Of a stretch of 64,000 bases of DNA, positions 44,064 to 53,684 are shown piece after piece. The translations under genes and the position numbers were made by a program. The stretch covers positions 2,542,001 through 2,606,000 of the forward strand of contig NZ_CP110001.1 in assembly GCF_025947185.1 (NCBI RefSeq), read 5' to 3'. A model generated the notes under the pieces. The model did not search any database. It saw nothing but the letters and a program-made list of their open reading frames with translations, and had not been told where the DNA came from. This stretch comes from Flavobacterium sp. N2038 (GTDB lineage Bacteria; Bacteroidota; Bacteroidia; Flavobacteriales; Flavobacteriaceae). Every line of letters begins with the position of its first letter. Position 1 is the stretch's first letter.

Positions 44064-45087
44064 GTCTAACCCAGGATTAGGAATAATACATAATAATTTG
44101 TTTTGGGATGCTTATGCTTATACTAAAAGTACTGGGATAAATGAAATATTAGGAGCAAAAGCAAATTCTAAGGAAAAACAAACTTTAGTGGTTTTAGATG
44201 TTGTACTGGCAACAGAATATTCTCATATTCATCTTAATGCATTTTTAGCCAGGATTCAAATAAACATTAATTCTGTAAAAAGCGAGAAAAGAAAAACTTT
44301 ACCTATAATTATTTACCGTGAATGTAGCAAAGAAGTGTTCTTTACCATGAGGAAAAACGGAATCATATCTTTTAACATAAGTGCAATCTTCGGATCAAGA
44401 ATATATGAAATAATAAGAAAATCTAGTCAGCTGCCTTTTCTTTTAAAAAATGATCAAAATTTAGATCAATCAGTAGAATCCATTTTAGAAACGATAAAAA
44501 GTTCGGGGCAGGAGGGGGCTTTAAAAGATCTTAGAGGTACATTATTTGAGTATTTAATGTTTGGCTACCTAAGTTCTTTATACCCTCGTGCGGGATTTGA
44601 GCAGAATGTAATTTTGAAAATAGGGGAGCGTAAACATGAATTTGATTATATAATAACTTCTACCCATCCACCGGAATTAGTTTTCGTTGAGTTAAAAGGA
44701 TTACGCGATGGAACATTTGTTTCATTAGGTGACAATAAGACTAAAGCTACTTTAAAATGGTTTTTTAATAAATCTATGGGGCTTGCAAAAGAATATTATA
44801 AAGATAAAAATTCAAAGAATCTTAAGATGAAGGCCATTTTTATGACATCGGCGGGGTTTTGGGAAAATACTAAAGAGTTTATAGAAGAGATGGAAAAGAG
44901 TACATTTAGATCTGCCAAATCAAAAACTATAATAGGCCGTAAGGAATTACTAGAAAATTTAGAAAAAGATGGTTTCAGTAACGAAGTAAAAATGATCGAA
45001 AAATATTATTCGAAACTGGAAGATGGGACAGAAAGCGAATCTGATTTTTATGATGAAGCTATAGGAGAGCCGGATTTGCCCTTTTGA
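44032..45087 (+). CDS. PD-(D/E)XK nuclease-domain protein (possibly the C-terminal part of a split gene)
   Basis: 351 codons if begun at TTG 44032. The second half contains LRGTLFEYLMFGYLSSLYPR, HEFDYIIT (Asp) and LVFVELKGLRDG (Glu, Lys), the E...D...ExK layout of a restriction-like nuclease, followed by a long helical tail ending in an acidic stretch. No ATG exists before residue ~100. Located between an OLD/UvrD system and Qat in the island, so an antiphage nuclease is a fair inference. Confidence 0.55.
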   Translation: MIVRLYIYRNKSNPGLGIIHNNLFWDAYAYTKSTGINEILGAKANSKEKQTLVVLDVVLATEYSHIHLNAFLARIQININSVKSEKRKTLPIIIYRECSKEVFFTMRKNGIISFNISAIFGSRIYEIIRKSSQLPFLLKNDQNLDQSVESILETIKSSGQEGALKDLRGTLFEYLMFGYLSSLYPRAGFEQNVILKIGERKHEFDYIITSTHPPELVFVELKGLRDGTFVSLGDNKTKATLKWFFNKSMGLAKEYYKDKNSKNLKMKAIFMTSAGFWENTKEFIEEMEKSTFRSAKSKTIIGRKELLENLEKDGFSNEVKMIEKYYSKLEDGTESESDFYDEAIGEPDLPF

Positions 45088-45101
45088 TTTACTAAAGATG
45101 A

Positions 45102-45144
45102 AAAGTTCAAAAATCTAGTGTTATTTTAGATTTCTGAACTTTTT
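45102..45144. terminator. Bidirectional terminator
   Basis: AAGTTCAAAAATCTA pairs with TAGATTTCTGAACTT, flanked by A-rich and T-rich runs, between the nuclease gene and the convergent HTH gene. A related TAGATTTCTGAACTTTTTT occurs at the same place behind the paralogous HTH gene (about 59858-59877). Confidence 0.75.
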
Positions 45145-45449
45145 TAAATACCATTTTGGACTTCTAAATAAGTTTTTACTCGACCGGACTTAACCCATTG
45201 CATTAGCTCGTGTTTATAAAAATAAATGCGTTTACCTTGCTTATTAAATGGAATTTCCCTTTTGCATACTTTACTATAGATTGTTGATACCGATAGATTT
45301 AAAAGTTTTGATGTTTCTTGAATGTTTAATAATTCATCTTGATTTTCTCCAGTAGGAGATATTGTTCCAATAAGTTTTTCTAAATGCTCTAATTTATCAT
45401 AAAGCTTTTTCATCATTATTGGTATCTGGTCAAAAGTAAATGGTTTCAT
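45144..45449 (-). CDS. Small helix-turn-helix (excisionase-type) protein beside Qat
   Basis: 101 residues from ATG 45449 (MKPFTFDQIP), the start shared with its paralog at 59860; the longer frame runs through the upstream repeats. Coiled coil (MMKKLYDKLEHLEKLIG), then MerR/excisionase-like HTH_17: LLNIQETSKLLNLSVSTIYS, PFNKQGKRIYFYKHELMQWV. Either an excision factor or, as suggested by its position divergent to a KAP gene in both islands, a regulator. Confidence 0.75.
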   Translation of the reverse strand: MKPFTFDQIPIMMKKLYDKLEHLEKLIGTISPTGENQDELLNIQETSKLLNLSVSTIYSKVCKREIPFNKQGKRIYFYKHELMQWVKSGRVKTYLEVQNGI

Positions 45450-45480
45450 AATAATTTGTTGTTTAAATCTTATATAAAAA

Positions 45481-45531
45481 TATGTATTACCATGGCAAGG
45501 GTATAAATAAATCAGGTATAAATACATATTG
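45481..45531. promoter_or_regulatory. Candidate operator: direct repeats GGTATAAATA upstream of the HTH gene
   Basis: GGTATAAATA occurs at 45500 and 45515. The surrounding block starting TATGTATTACCAT is conserved at 60214-60264 upstream of the paralogous HTH gene, while flanks differ. Confidence 0.5.
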
Positions 45532-46242
45532 TTTTATAAATGAAATAATTGTTCATTTCAGAAATACTAACCTTTAAAATCATGGAAATAACAATAGGGA
45601 ATATCTTATGATATCTTTAAAGTATGCTAAAAAGTGGAAAATACGGGTGAAACTAAAATTTATATTTTATAGAATACTATTTTATGACATTCGTCAAAAT
45701 ATCAGATAAAGGATAATTATTTGGAAATAATAAGTAATTTACTTGAGCTAACTATAGCGGTAAAACAACCGCTATTGGAGCTTTGATAATATTCCTCAAA
45801 ACAAAATGTTGTTGATTTGTTAAAGGAAATTGTTAGGACAATGAAGTAGCAAAAACGAGATTCTATCAAATGAGAATTAGAGATTGAAAAATCTTTCTAG
45901 TCAAAATTTTCGTTTACTTTTTCAAATATCCAATTATAGAAAACTCAAAATATTGATTTTATATTCCTAATATATTTTGTATAAGAGATTAAAAGCAGTA
46001 TAAATACCTATTGTTGTTTAATTTGTTTTGTCATAAATTTCCATCAAATTCAATAAAATAATTTACAAAATTGTTTTTGCATATGTAACAGTTAGACTGA
46101 TTAAATAATTGTTTGGAATATTTAATTATTATAGTTGGAAAAGTTAGATTACGTAAAACCGTAATCTCTTTTAACTGAAATATGATAGCTTTATGAAAAA
46201 AATTATATATAAAATCAGGTTTTGTAATAAAAGTTTATAAAT
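45532..46242. other. Long leader region upstream of qatA
   Basis: About 710 bp with no ORF I trust. It holds AGTATAAATACC at about 45994 (inverse of the operator-like motif) and a perfect 8-bp hairpin AGATTACG/CGTAATCT with 6-nt loop at 46146-46167 followed by CTTTT, about 75 bp before qatA. The hairpin may be an attenuator or operator. Otherwise nothing recognised. Confidence 0.4.
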
Positions 46243-48141
46243 ATGTGGGCAGATAATGAAACCTCAGAAGATCTATTAGGATTTAAAGTACACGCTGATT
46301 TATTAATCAATATAATTAATGACGATTCTGTTTTGCCAATTACAATAGGAGTTTTTGGCGATTGGGGAAGTGGAAAATCCAGCATCTTGCAAATAGTAAA
46401 AGAAGAGTTTGATAAGGAGGATGATAAGGATTCTCTTTGCATATATTTTAATGGATGGACTTTTGAGGGATATGATGATGCTAAAGCAGCGTTGTTAAAT
46501 TCAATTCTTAAAGAATTGGAAGACAATAAAAAGATTTCAGCAGAAATAAAGGATACTATAAAAGAGAAAACAAAGAAGCTTTGGAGGTCTGTTGATTGGA
46601 TACGTGGTGCAGGTATGGTTATGAAAAATGTTGCTCTACCTGCTGTTTCAGCATACTTTACAGGAGGTTTTAGTTTACTTCCTTTTGCAGTTCAAAGGCT
46701 AACTGAATGGGGAGAGAGCCCTGAGAAAATAATAGAAAAACTTAAATCGGAAGAAGGTCAAGAAACATTTAAAGCCTTTGTAAGAGAAAGTAAAGAGGGG
46801 GATAAAAATTCAGTAAATGCGGTGGCAGAATTTAGAAAAGATTTTGCAGAACTTTTAGAAGCTACAAGCTTTAAAAGATTAGTTGTAATTATTGATGATT
46901 TAGACAGATGCAGTCCTGAAAGAATTATTGAGAACCTTGAAGCTATTAAACTTTTTCTAAATGTGCCTAAAACTGCATTCATAATTGGGGCTGACCCTCG
47001 AATTGTGAAATACGCGATTGAGCATAAATACAAAAACAATAAAGAAATCGAAGAAGATAATAACCGAATTGTTATTGATTATTTAGAAAAATTAATTCAG
47101 CTTCCTTATTCTTTACCTAGACTTTCCGAATCTGAAGTTGAAACTTACATTTCAATGCTAATCTGTAAAAAAGAGGTTGGTGATATAAAGTTTAAAAATG
47201 TTCTTGATGAATTTAAAAAATATAGAACAACTAACAAATATTCTGCATTTGGATTATCAAACTTTGAAAAGATTTTAGAAGCTCAAGAATTCGGAAAAGT
47301 TAAAGACAATGTAATCACAATTCCCGCATTAGTACCATTAATTACAAATAGTTTGTATGGAAATCCCCGACAGATTAAACGATTTCTAAATACCTATACT
47401 ATCAGAAAGAGGCTTGCAGAAATTGCATCGTTGCAAAGTTTTAATGATGCTGTTCTTGCAAAAATGATGATACTTGAATATTCTGAACCCAAGTTATTCA
47501 AAAAAATATTTGAATGGCAAATTGTTCAGGATGGTGTACCAAAAGAGATAACAGAAATAGAGGAATTGTGTAAAGAAAAAGGAATTGATGATGTTATATT
47601 AGAAATAAAAGATACAGATTTCAAAGAATGGAGTAAACCCAAAATTATAAAATGGTTTCAGATTGAGCCTTTATTATCGGGAGTTGATTTACGAGATTAT
47701 TATTGGATTGCTCGTGATAAATTAGAAAACTCTATTACTGCAACAAGTATGATTCCGCCAGTAGTAAGAGCATTGTTTAATGAGTTATTACCTGATAATA
47801 TGACGGCAACAGTTACAAAATTGCTACTAACTGAAAAATTCCAATCCCTTAGTGATATTGAAAAAGATGCGTTTTTTAATCTTCTATCGTCAAACTTGAA
47901 AAGGAATCCTCAGCAAAAACGGTTATATGATATTTTCAATGTAATGACAGAGGAAAAAATTGAAAATACAGTTTATCACTATATAGAAACTCTTAAAATA
48001 ATCAGTGTATCGGATATTGAACCTGCCATTGGTACAAGATTAGCAGATTTTAAAGGGGAACCAGAAATAGGACCTTTTTTAAATGATTATTTTAAAGATG
48101 GAAAATCAAAAGCAAGCAAGGCATTTAATTTAAAAAAATAA
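46243..48141 (+). CDS. qatA: QatA, KAP-family P-loop NTPase
   Basis: 632 residues. Walker A VFGDWGSGKSSIL (residues 37-49), a KAP-type hydrophobic insertion around 130-150 (ALPAVSAYFTGGFSLLPF), Walker B LVVIIDDLDRCSPERI, sensor-like AFIIGADPRIV and arginine-containing GNPRQIKRFLNTY. KAP NTPases are often membrane linked. The gene order KAP NTPase, unknown B, QueC-like, TatD-like with 2-bp gaps or overlap is that of the Qat antiphage system. Assignment rests on this order plus motifs. Confidence 0.88.
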   Translation: MWADNETSEDLLGFKVHADLLINIINDDSVLPITIGVFGDWGSGKSSILQIVKEEFDKEDDKDSLCIYFNGWTFEGYDDAKAALLNSILKELEDNKKISAEIKDTIKEKTKKLWRSVDWIRGAGMVMKNVALPAVSAYFTGGFSLLPFAVQRLTEWGESPEKIIEKLKSEEGQETFKAFVRESKEGDKNSVNAVAEFRKDFAELLEATSFKRLVVIIDDLDRCSPERIIENLEAIKLFLNVPKTAFIIGADPRIVKYAIEHKYKNNKEIEEDNNRIVIDYLEKLIQLPYSLPRLSESEVETYISMLICKKEVGDIKFKNVLDEFKKYRTTNKYSAFGLSNFEKILEAQEFGKVKDNVITIPALVPLITNSLYGNPRQIKRFLNTYTIRKRLAEIASLQSFNDAVLAKMMILEYSEPKLFKKIFEWQIVQDGVPKEITEIEELCKEKGIDDVILEIKDTDFKEWSKPKIIKWFQIEPLLSGVDLRDYYWIARDKLENSITATSMIPPVVRALFNELLPDNMTATVTKLLLTEKFQSLSDIEKDAFFNLLSSNLKRNPQQKRLYDIFNVMTEEKIENTVYHYIETLKIISVSDIEPAIGTRLADFKGEPEIGPFLNDYFKDGKSKASKAFNLKK

Positions 48142-48143
48142 AA

Positions 48144-48884
48144 ATGGGAACATCTAAATCATTTTCTGATGTAAAACACACAATGGTTCCGAATTGGGGG
48201 GCACTTAGTTCTTCGCTTACTTCAAATTGTGATTCTTCTGTTCTTCCTGCACCAAAACTACAGAATATAATGGGAAATTTTGTTTCAGCATTGAGTGGAG
48301 CATCGACAGGAGGACGTGGCGGCTCAAAAGCTGGAGGAAGAAGTAGTATCAGAACTGCAAAGAAAATCGGAGGAGTTTTTTCAAAATTTATCAGTTCAGG
48401 TAATAATATTAGAGAAACCCTTGAATCTACCGGTTTAACAAATATTGATAGTGAAACGGTTGGCGATGTAATTAATCATTTGATTGAATATTGTTCTGGG
48501 AGTGCGACATCAATTGATGACAATGCCGCTAAGGAGGCTACAAGACTATTATTAGAGGAATTAATAGGTCAAGCTGAATCCATTGATGAAGTACAAACTC
48601 TATTGGAAGAAACCTTCACAACTAGTACATTGGAAGATGTAATAATAAAATATTTTGGATATTACATCAATGAGCTTCTATCAAAGTGGTTTTATGAAAA
48701 TTTAATAAAAAATAAGAGCGAAGGGGATTGTAATAATCTTTTCAACCAGATAAAAAATTTTATAGTTGAAAGAGTTGGAGATATGCACAAAAGAAATCCA
48801 CTACAAAACATTGATTGGAGTTCTGATGAAGCCGATAGACTTGTAAAGAATATTCAACAAGATGTATTAACCGTATTTGAATAG
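48144..48884 (+). CDS. qatB: QatB, uncharacterised Qat component
   Basis: 246 residues, starting 2 bp after qatA. A Gly/Ser-rich segment (GGRGGSKAGGRSS, residues about 54-66) precedes a helical body (FSKFISSGNNIRETLEST, LLLEELIGQAESIDEVQTLL). No enzymatic motif is visible. Named QatB by position between the KAP NTPase and the QueC-like gene; in known Qat systems QatB has no assigned domain. Confidence 0.82.
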   Translation: MGTSKSFSDVKHTMVPNWGALSSSLTSNCDSSVLPAPKLQNIMGNFVSALSGASTGGRGGSKAGGRSSIRTAKKIGGVFSKFISSGNNIRETLESTGLTNIDSETVGDVINHLIEYCSGSATSIDDNAAKEATRLLLEELIGQAESIDEVQTLLEETFTTSTLEDVIIKYFGYYINELLSKWFYENLIKNKSEGDCNNLFNQIKNFIVERVGDMHKRNPLQNIDWSSDEADRLVKNIQQDVLTVFE

Positions 48885-48886
48885 TT

Positions 48887-50245
48887 ATGAGAATAAACGT
48901 AGTTATTGAGGATGCAGATTATGGAAAGTTCTCAGATTTGCAGCTTTGTTACCTGGATAACGGAGTAAATAGAAAGGTTCCATTATCTTTCTTGGGTTAT
49001 GAAAGGGTTTTTGATTTTACGACTGATTTTACTTCTGTAAAATTTGACTTTTTTCTTGTGTCTGCAATAGTTTATGGTGTAGATAATCTACTTAGTCGGG
49101 CTATTTATTCAAATGATGGTTGGACAAGAGATATAGAAGTAGAGTTTCCAGTGGAAAACTTAGCTGTATGGAGTGGTAAAGAAGAAAAAATTAAACAGAT
49201 TTTAGACTTCTTAACGGGCGATAATTGGCAGATTTCTTTTCGAGAATTAGAAGATGTTAATTTGTTTCAACCACGTACAAATAGAAGAAAAATTCCAAGT
49301 TACGACAAAGATTCCATTAAATCTGTAAGTTTATTTTCAGGTGGCTTAGATTCTTTAATTGGAGTTGTCGATGAATTAGAGAAGCTAAGAAATAATGAAA
49401 GAATACTTCTGGTATCTCACTTTGATTCAAAATCTCCAGGTCCAAATGGAGACCAGAGAAAGCTGTTAAGGCATTTAATGACCCAATATCCAAATAAAAT
49501 ATATTGGGTACAATCAAAATTGGCATTATCACGAAAAGATAGTGATGGTAGCAGAGTAACTATCGAAAATAATTATCGTAGTCGTTCTCTTTTTTTTATT
49601 GGGTTGGGCTGTTATTTATCCCCTACTGATGATTTGATAATTCCTGAGAATGGTACAATCTCAATCAATTATCCTTTGACGCCATCAAGAGTAAGCTCTT
49701 TGAGTACTAGAACAACCCATCCGTATGTTTTAAAAAATACGCAAGAATTACTTGTCGATTTAGGATTATCTACAATAATACATAATCCTTATACATTTAA
49801 AACTAAAGGAGAAATGTTTATTGAATGTAAAAATCAAACATTTATACAAGGTGTTTTTCAAAATTCGGTTTCTTGTGGCAAAAGAGGTAGAAAGCAAAAT
49901 TGGGAGGTAAAAATAGGTGTTCAGGAGTGTGGAATTTGTATGCCTTGTATTTATAGACGAGCTGCTTTGAATAAAGCAGGGCTAGATAATGAAAATCATT
50001 ATGGTAATTTTATTACTAGGGCTAATTCACGAAACTACAGTAAAGATTTACCAGCATTAATTAATTATCTAAAAAGAGATATATCTTTGGAGAAAATGAA
50101 AAGAGATTTGTTAGTTAATGGAAATATTGAGATTGATAATCTTGAACAATATGCGAACATGGTATTAATGTCTAAAGAGGAAGTTTTACAATTATTTAGA
50201 GAAAAAGGAAATAGATTTGTAAAATCTGAGTTAGGGATAAGATGA
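48887..50245 (+). CDS. qatC: QatC, QueC-like (7-cyano-7-deazaguanine synthase-like) protein
   Basis: 452 residues. The PP-loop SLFSGGLDSLIGV (near residue 150) and a CxxCxxC-type zinc cluster (ECGICMPCIYRRAA) are those of QueC. A ~140-residue N-terminal extension absent from housekeeping QueC is typical of QatC. The protein may make or use a deazaguanine-like nucleotide or modify a partner in defence. Overlaps qatD by 4 bp. Confidence 0.87.
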   Translation: MRINVVIEDADYGKFSDLQLCYLDNGVNRKVPLSFLGYERVFDFTTDFTSVKFDFFLVSAIVYGVDNLLSRAIYSNDGWTRDIEVEFPVENLAVWSGKEEKIKQILDFLTGDNWQISFRELEDVNLFQPRTNRRKIPSYDKDSIKSVSLFSGGLDSLIGVVDELEKLRNNERILLVSHFDSKSPGPNGDQRKLLRHLMTQYPNKIYWVQSKLALSRKDSDGSRVTIENNYRSRSLFFIGLGCYLSPTDDLIIPENGTISINYPLTPSRVSSLSTRTTHPYVLKNTQELLVDLGLSTIIHNPYTFKTKGEMFIECKNQTFIQGVFQNSVSCGKRGRKQNWEVKIGVQECGICMPCIYRRAALNKAGLDNENHYGNFITRANSRNYSKDLPALINYLKRDISLEKMKRDLLVNGNIEIDNLEQYANMVLMSKEEVLQLFREKGNRFVKSELGIR

Positions 50246-50973
50246 TTATTGATACGCACTGCCATATAGATTTATATCAGAATCCAAGAAAAATTTTGCA
50301 AGATTGTGTGAAAGCTGATATAACTGTATTAGCAATGACCAATTTGCCAAGCCATTTTGAAATGGGATATCCCCATTTTCAATCATTAAGGAAGATAAGA
50401 CTGGCTTTAGGAATGCATCCCTTAATGGCAGATTCACACCAAAAAGAGTTTAATTTATTTCTTACTAATATTAATAAAACATCGTATATCGGAGAAGTTG
50501 GATTAGACTTTTCTAGAGAAGGTATAACTACAAAAAATATACAAATAGATACCTTCACTAAAATACTAAAGGTTATTTCTGGTAAAAAAAAGATACTAAG
50601 TATTCATTCCAGAAAGGCAGAAAAAGAAGTTTTAGAACTTTTACAAAAATATGGTATTACAGCAGCAATTTTTCATTGGTATTCAGGTGGGTTAGGTATA
50701 ATTGATTCTATTGTAAACAGCGGATATTATTTTTCTATTAATCCAGCAATGATTAAATCTTCTGCCGGAAGGAAAATTATTTCTAAAATACCTAAAAATT
50801 TTATTTTGACTGAAACGGATGGGCCATTTATTATCGAAAAGGATTTACCATTGAAACCAGGAGAGACATCTTCTGTTGTTAATTATTTAGCAGAAGAATG
50901 GAAAATTACTAAAGAAGAAGTAGAAAAAATTATTACATCAAATTTTTTGCGAATAATTAGTTGTTTGAAGTAG
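50242..50973 (+). CDS. qatD: QatD, TatD-family DNase
   Basis: 243 residues. Metal ligands of TatD: MIIDTHCHID (H6, H8), IGEVGLDFS (Glu), LSIHSRKAEKE (His), FHWYSGG (His), LTETDGPF (Asp). Compared with housekeeping TatD it is compact. ATG overlaps the qatC stop (ATGA), so translation is coupled. Confidence 0.88.
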   Translation: MIIDTHCHIDLYQNPRKILQDCVKADITVLAMTNLPSHFEMGYPHFQSLRKIRLALGMHPLMADSHQKEFNLFLTNINKTSYIGEVGLDFSREGITTKNIQIDTFTKILKVISGKKKILSIHSRKAEKEVLELLQKYGITAAIFHWYSGGLGIIDSIVNSGYYFSINPAMIKSSAGRKIISKIPKNFILTETDGPFIIEKDLPLKPGETSSVVNYLAEEWKITKEEVEKIITSNFLRIISCLK

Positions 50974-51033
50974 CTTTTTTAAATTTAAAATGATTACAAT
51001 AAGATATTTTCAAAAAAGATAATCTCTTTATTA

Positions 51034-51249
51034 ATGAGAAATATATCAAATATTCTTATTATGTATAGAAGATATACTGGAAAGAACAAACAAATGTTTA
51101 TAGATTTCTTTGGCAAGATTAGATTTATTGGTATTAATCCAGCATATTACCTCATTGACAAAGAAGAAAAGAAGGTTACCCGAAAAAATCTAGATCATTT
51201 TTTAACTGATGAAAGTGATATGTTTTCTTTTGATAAATTGGAATCATAA
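51034..51249 (+). CDS. Possible small protein between Qat and Hachiman
   Basis: 71 residues, basic N-terminal half and acidic end (MRNISNILIMYRRYTGKNKQ, LTDESDMFSFDKLES). No family recognised and no promoter box seen. It is in the same direction and 60 bp after qatD. Could be real or chance. Confidence 0.3.
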   Translation: MRNISNILIMYRRYTGKNKQMFIDFFGKIRFIGINPAYYLIDKEEKKVTRKNLDHFLTDESDMFSFDKLES

Positions 51250-51466
51250 TCTCATTGTTCAAGACTAACTTTATGCCATTTATTGTCAATAAATCTGAAT
51301 ATTCTTCTGTTAATTATTTAAATACTAACCTTTTTCATATATTTAAAGTGTTTTAAGCATGTCTTATTGGTATGAAAATTACTACCATTATAGAATTCCT
51401 TCCCCAGTCCACCAAATATTTAGTATTGAATAATTTGTAAGATTAACTTTTTAATATTTGTGGTTT

Positions 51467-52699
51467 ATGACAATTTCTAAACTAAAAATTTATTTAGATG
51501 AAACGGTTAAAGATTCCCCTCTTTTTAAATCAAAAGAAGAATTAAGCATTTGTAAACCTGAAATCTTTAAGTATGGAGTCTTCGCCGAAGAAATCCCACA
51601 GAATGTCTATGAAGCTGATTTTGATTATCTTCAGTCTAAGATTCCAGCGTATGAGCTGCTTTATTCTGATTTCTTATCTGTATACGCAGACAGAATAGAA
51701 AATATTTCAAAAGATGACCGAAAGAAGAAATTAATATCTGAAGTCATTGGAGTTGCTTTTGGGATCAAATATACTGTTGAGCTATTGGGGACCAATCCTA
51801 GTAAGTTCAAGAAGATTGGTGCTTTGATTGAAGGAAAGTATATGGATTATTCAGTTGTAGTTGACAATAAAGAATATGAGCTGGAGACTAAAGGTACTGT
51901 AAGCAAATATTATAGTTCTTTTAAGAAAGATATACTTAGCAAAAAAAGAAATAAGCATAACAAGGATGTTTACTTGCGTTTTGGCACAATTGCTATGATC
52001 AACAACGAAGGCGAAGCAAATCTATCGAAATGTGTGATAGTTGATGATCCGCCAAATGAAGATAATATTGGCCAAAATAGCGATTCATACAAAATACAAT
52101 TACTTAATTATGCGATGTTTCTTAGCTATATTTTAGATCCTAAATATTACAATAAATATTTTAAGCCTCTAAAAGCTAATAAATTAAATCGTATCAGGAT
52201 TGACAATAATAAATTCTTTACAAAATACACATTTAAAGATAAGGTTTATTACGGGGAATGCTTTGATTACCGCTTAATAAGAGGAGATCTTGATACGCTT
52301 CAAAACAATAATTCAACGGATTTGTTCACTCTGAAAACTATGGAGTTTGGCAAAACTAAGTTTTTCATAGGTATCGATGAGAGGATTGTTGACAGCATTA
52401 ATGCAAATGATGTATTTTTTCTTGATCATTTTGATGAGATAGCTCAGTGTATTATTGATGGAAATTCTTTCCAGTTTTTAGATAAAGATGGAATACTTAT
52501 AGTTAAATCCAAAGATAGCTGGGATAGGCAACTAGATACACTATTTACGGAAGAAGAAGTCAAGAGGCGTTTAGGCTACTCCTTAAACTACTCTTTGGGA
52601 ATTAGCCACAAGTGTGGGGCTCCCTGTACCAGTAAAGATAGGGAAGGAAAACCTTGTGAGATTAGGACATTTAGGAAAAATTGCCATTTTCACCGATAG
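51467..52699 (+). CDS. Unrecognised PD-(D/E)XK-like protein with C-terminal Cys/His cluster, upstream of Hachiman
   Basis: 410 residues from ATG 51467. IGALIEGKYMDYSVVV (D127) and EYELETKGTV (E140, K142), preceded by a helix with E93, fit a restriction-like D...ExK core. The end has a compact zinc-ribbon-like cluster, HKCGAPCTSKDREGKPC then KNCHFHR. I know no named family. It lies 46 bp before hamA on the same strand and is likely co-transcribed with hamAB, suggesting an accessory subunit of this Hachiman system. Confidence 0.6.
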   Translation: MTISKLKIYLDETVKDSPLFKSKEELSICKPEIFKYGVFAEEIPQNVYEADFDYLQSKIPAYELLYSDFLSVYADRIENISKDDRKKKLISEVIGVAFGIKYTVELLGTNPSKFKKIGALIEGKYMDYSVVVDNKEYELETKGTVSKYYSSFKKDILSKKRNKHNKDVYLRFGTIAMINNEGEANLSKCVIVDDPPNEDNIGQNSDSYKIQLLNYAMFLSYILDPKYYNKYFKPLKANKLNRIRIDNNKFFTKYTFKDKVYYGECFDYRLIRGDLDTLQNNNSTDLFTLKTMEFGKTKFFIGIDERIVDSINANDVFFLDHFDEIAQCIIDGNSFQFLDKDGILIVKSKDSWDRQLDTLFTEEEVKRRLGYSLNYSLGISHKCGAPCTSKDREGKPCEIRTFRKNCHFHR

Positions 52700-52745
52700 A
52701 AAGATAAAGTAAATATAGAATTAAACAGAGCTTAAATTAGTATTT

Positions 52746-53684
52746 ATGAGTACACAGTGGGATAAGTTAATACAGATTGACCGATCATGGGTTGATCAAC
52801 AGCTGGATCATCATTTTAAGGAAGTAGATAAAAAGATTAATATAAAATTGTACACGGTTAAAGTATCTGGAACGCAAATTTTACCAGACGGTCTTGTTGA
52901 AAAGCTACACGAAATGCTTCCTGATTATATATATAGTACAAAAGAAATTGCCACAATTGGAGAAAGAAAAGCAGCCCTTAAAGCAAATCATTTTTTTGGA
53001 CAAAAAGATCCAAAAGCTGATGGTAAATATGGAGAATTGCTACTTTTTGCATTGGTTGAAAGTATCCTTGGATGTAAAATGGTAGCACACAAGTTGAGAT
53101 CTTTGAGCAACTTTAAAGATCAGGTTAAAGGTGGTGACGGTGTTTTTTTAGGAAATTATCAAATTTTTGACGGAAGAATAGAAGCGGCCTATCTTATCGG
53201 GGAATCAAAGATAATGGGACAGTACAGTGCTGCATTAACTGATGCCCTAGATTCAGTGAATCGGTTTTGTGGCGATTCAAATTCACCAGAGTTTCGTAGC
53301 ACTGAATTAATCGTAGCTAAAGAAAACCTCTTTTTAGATGACACTATGGATATTGATGAACTCTATGATCGTCTTACTCCAACATCGGAACTTTACAAAT
53401 CTCAAGTCCTTGTACATCCCATACTTATAATGTATGATGACACAACTGTGAAAAATTGTGAACGAGATAACAGTGCAACCCAAAAAGACTTGGAAGATAG
53501 TATTCGGAACGGGATAACCAAGAATAAAGATAAGATTGTTAATTTTATAAAATCAAAGGTCGCGACCTATCCTGAAGTGGCGAAAGTTTATGTTGACTTT
53601 TTTCTCGTACCCTACAATGATGTAAATAAATTCCGCGATACGATGTACTATCATATCCATGGTATAACTTATCCCCGGAAATAA
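52746..53684 (+). CDS. hamA: HamA, DUF1837 nuclease of Hachiman
   Basis: 312 residues. DUF1837 hallmarks: FGQKDPKADGKYGELLLFAL (catalytic-core helix with Glu), VKGGDGVFLG (Asp near 131) and YLIGESKIMGQYSAAL with E153 and K155, the ExK dyad. In characterised Hachiman, HamA is a nuclease held in check by the helicase HamB. Its stop overlaps the hamB start by one base, so the two are coupled. Confidence 0.9.
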   Translation: MSTQWDKLIQIDRSWVDQQLDHHFKEVDKKINIKLYTVKVSGTQILPDGLVEKLHEMLPDYIYSTKEIATIGERKAALKANHFFGQKDPKADGKYGELLLFALVESILGCKMVAHKLRSLSNFKDQVKGGDGVFLGNYQIFDGRIEAAYLIGESKIMGQYSAALTDALDSVNRFCGDSNSPEFRSTELIVAKENLFLDDTMDIDELYDRLTPTSELYKSQVLVHPILIMYDDTTVKNCERDNSATQKDLEDSIRNGITKNKDKIVNFIKSKVATYPEVAKVYVDFFLVPYNDVNKFRDTMYYHIHGITYPRK

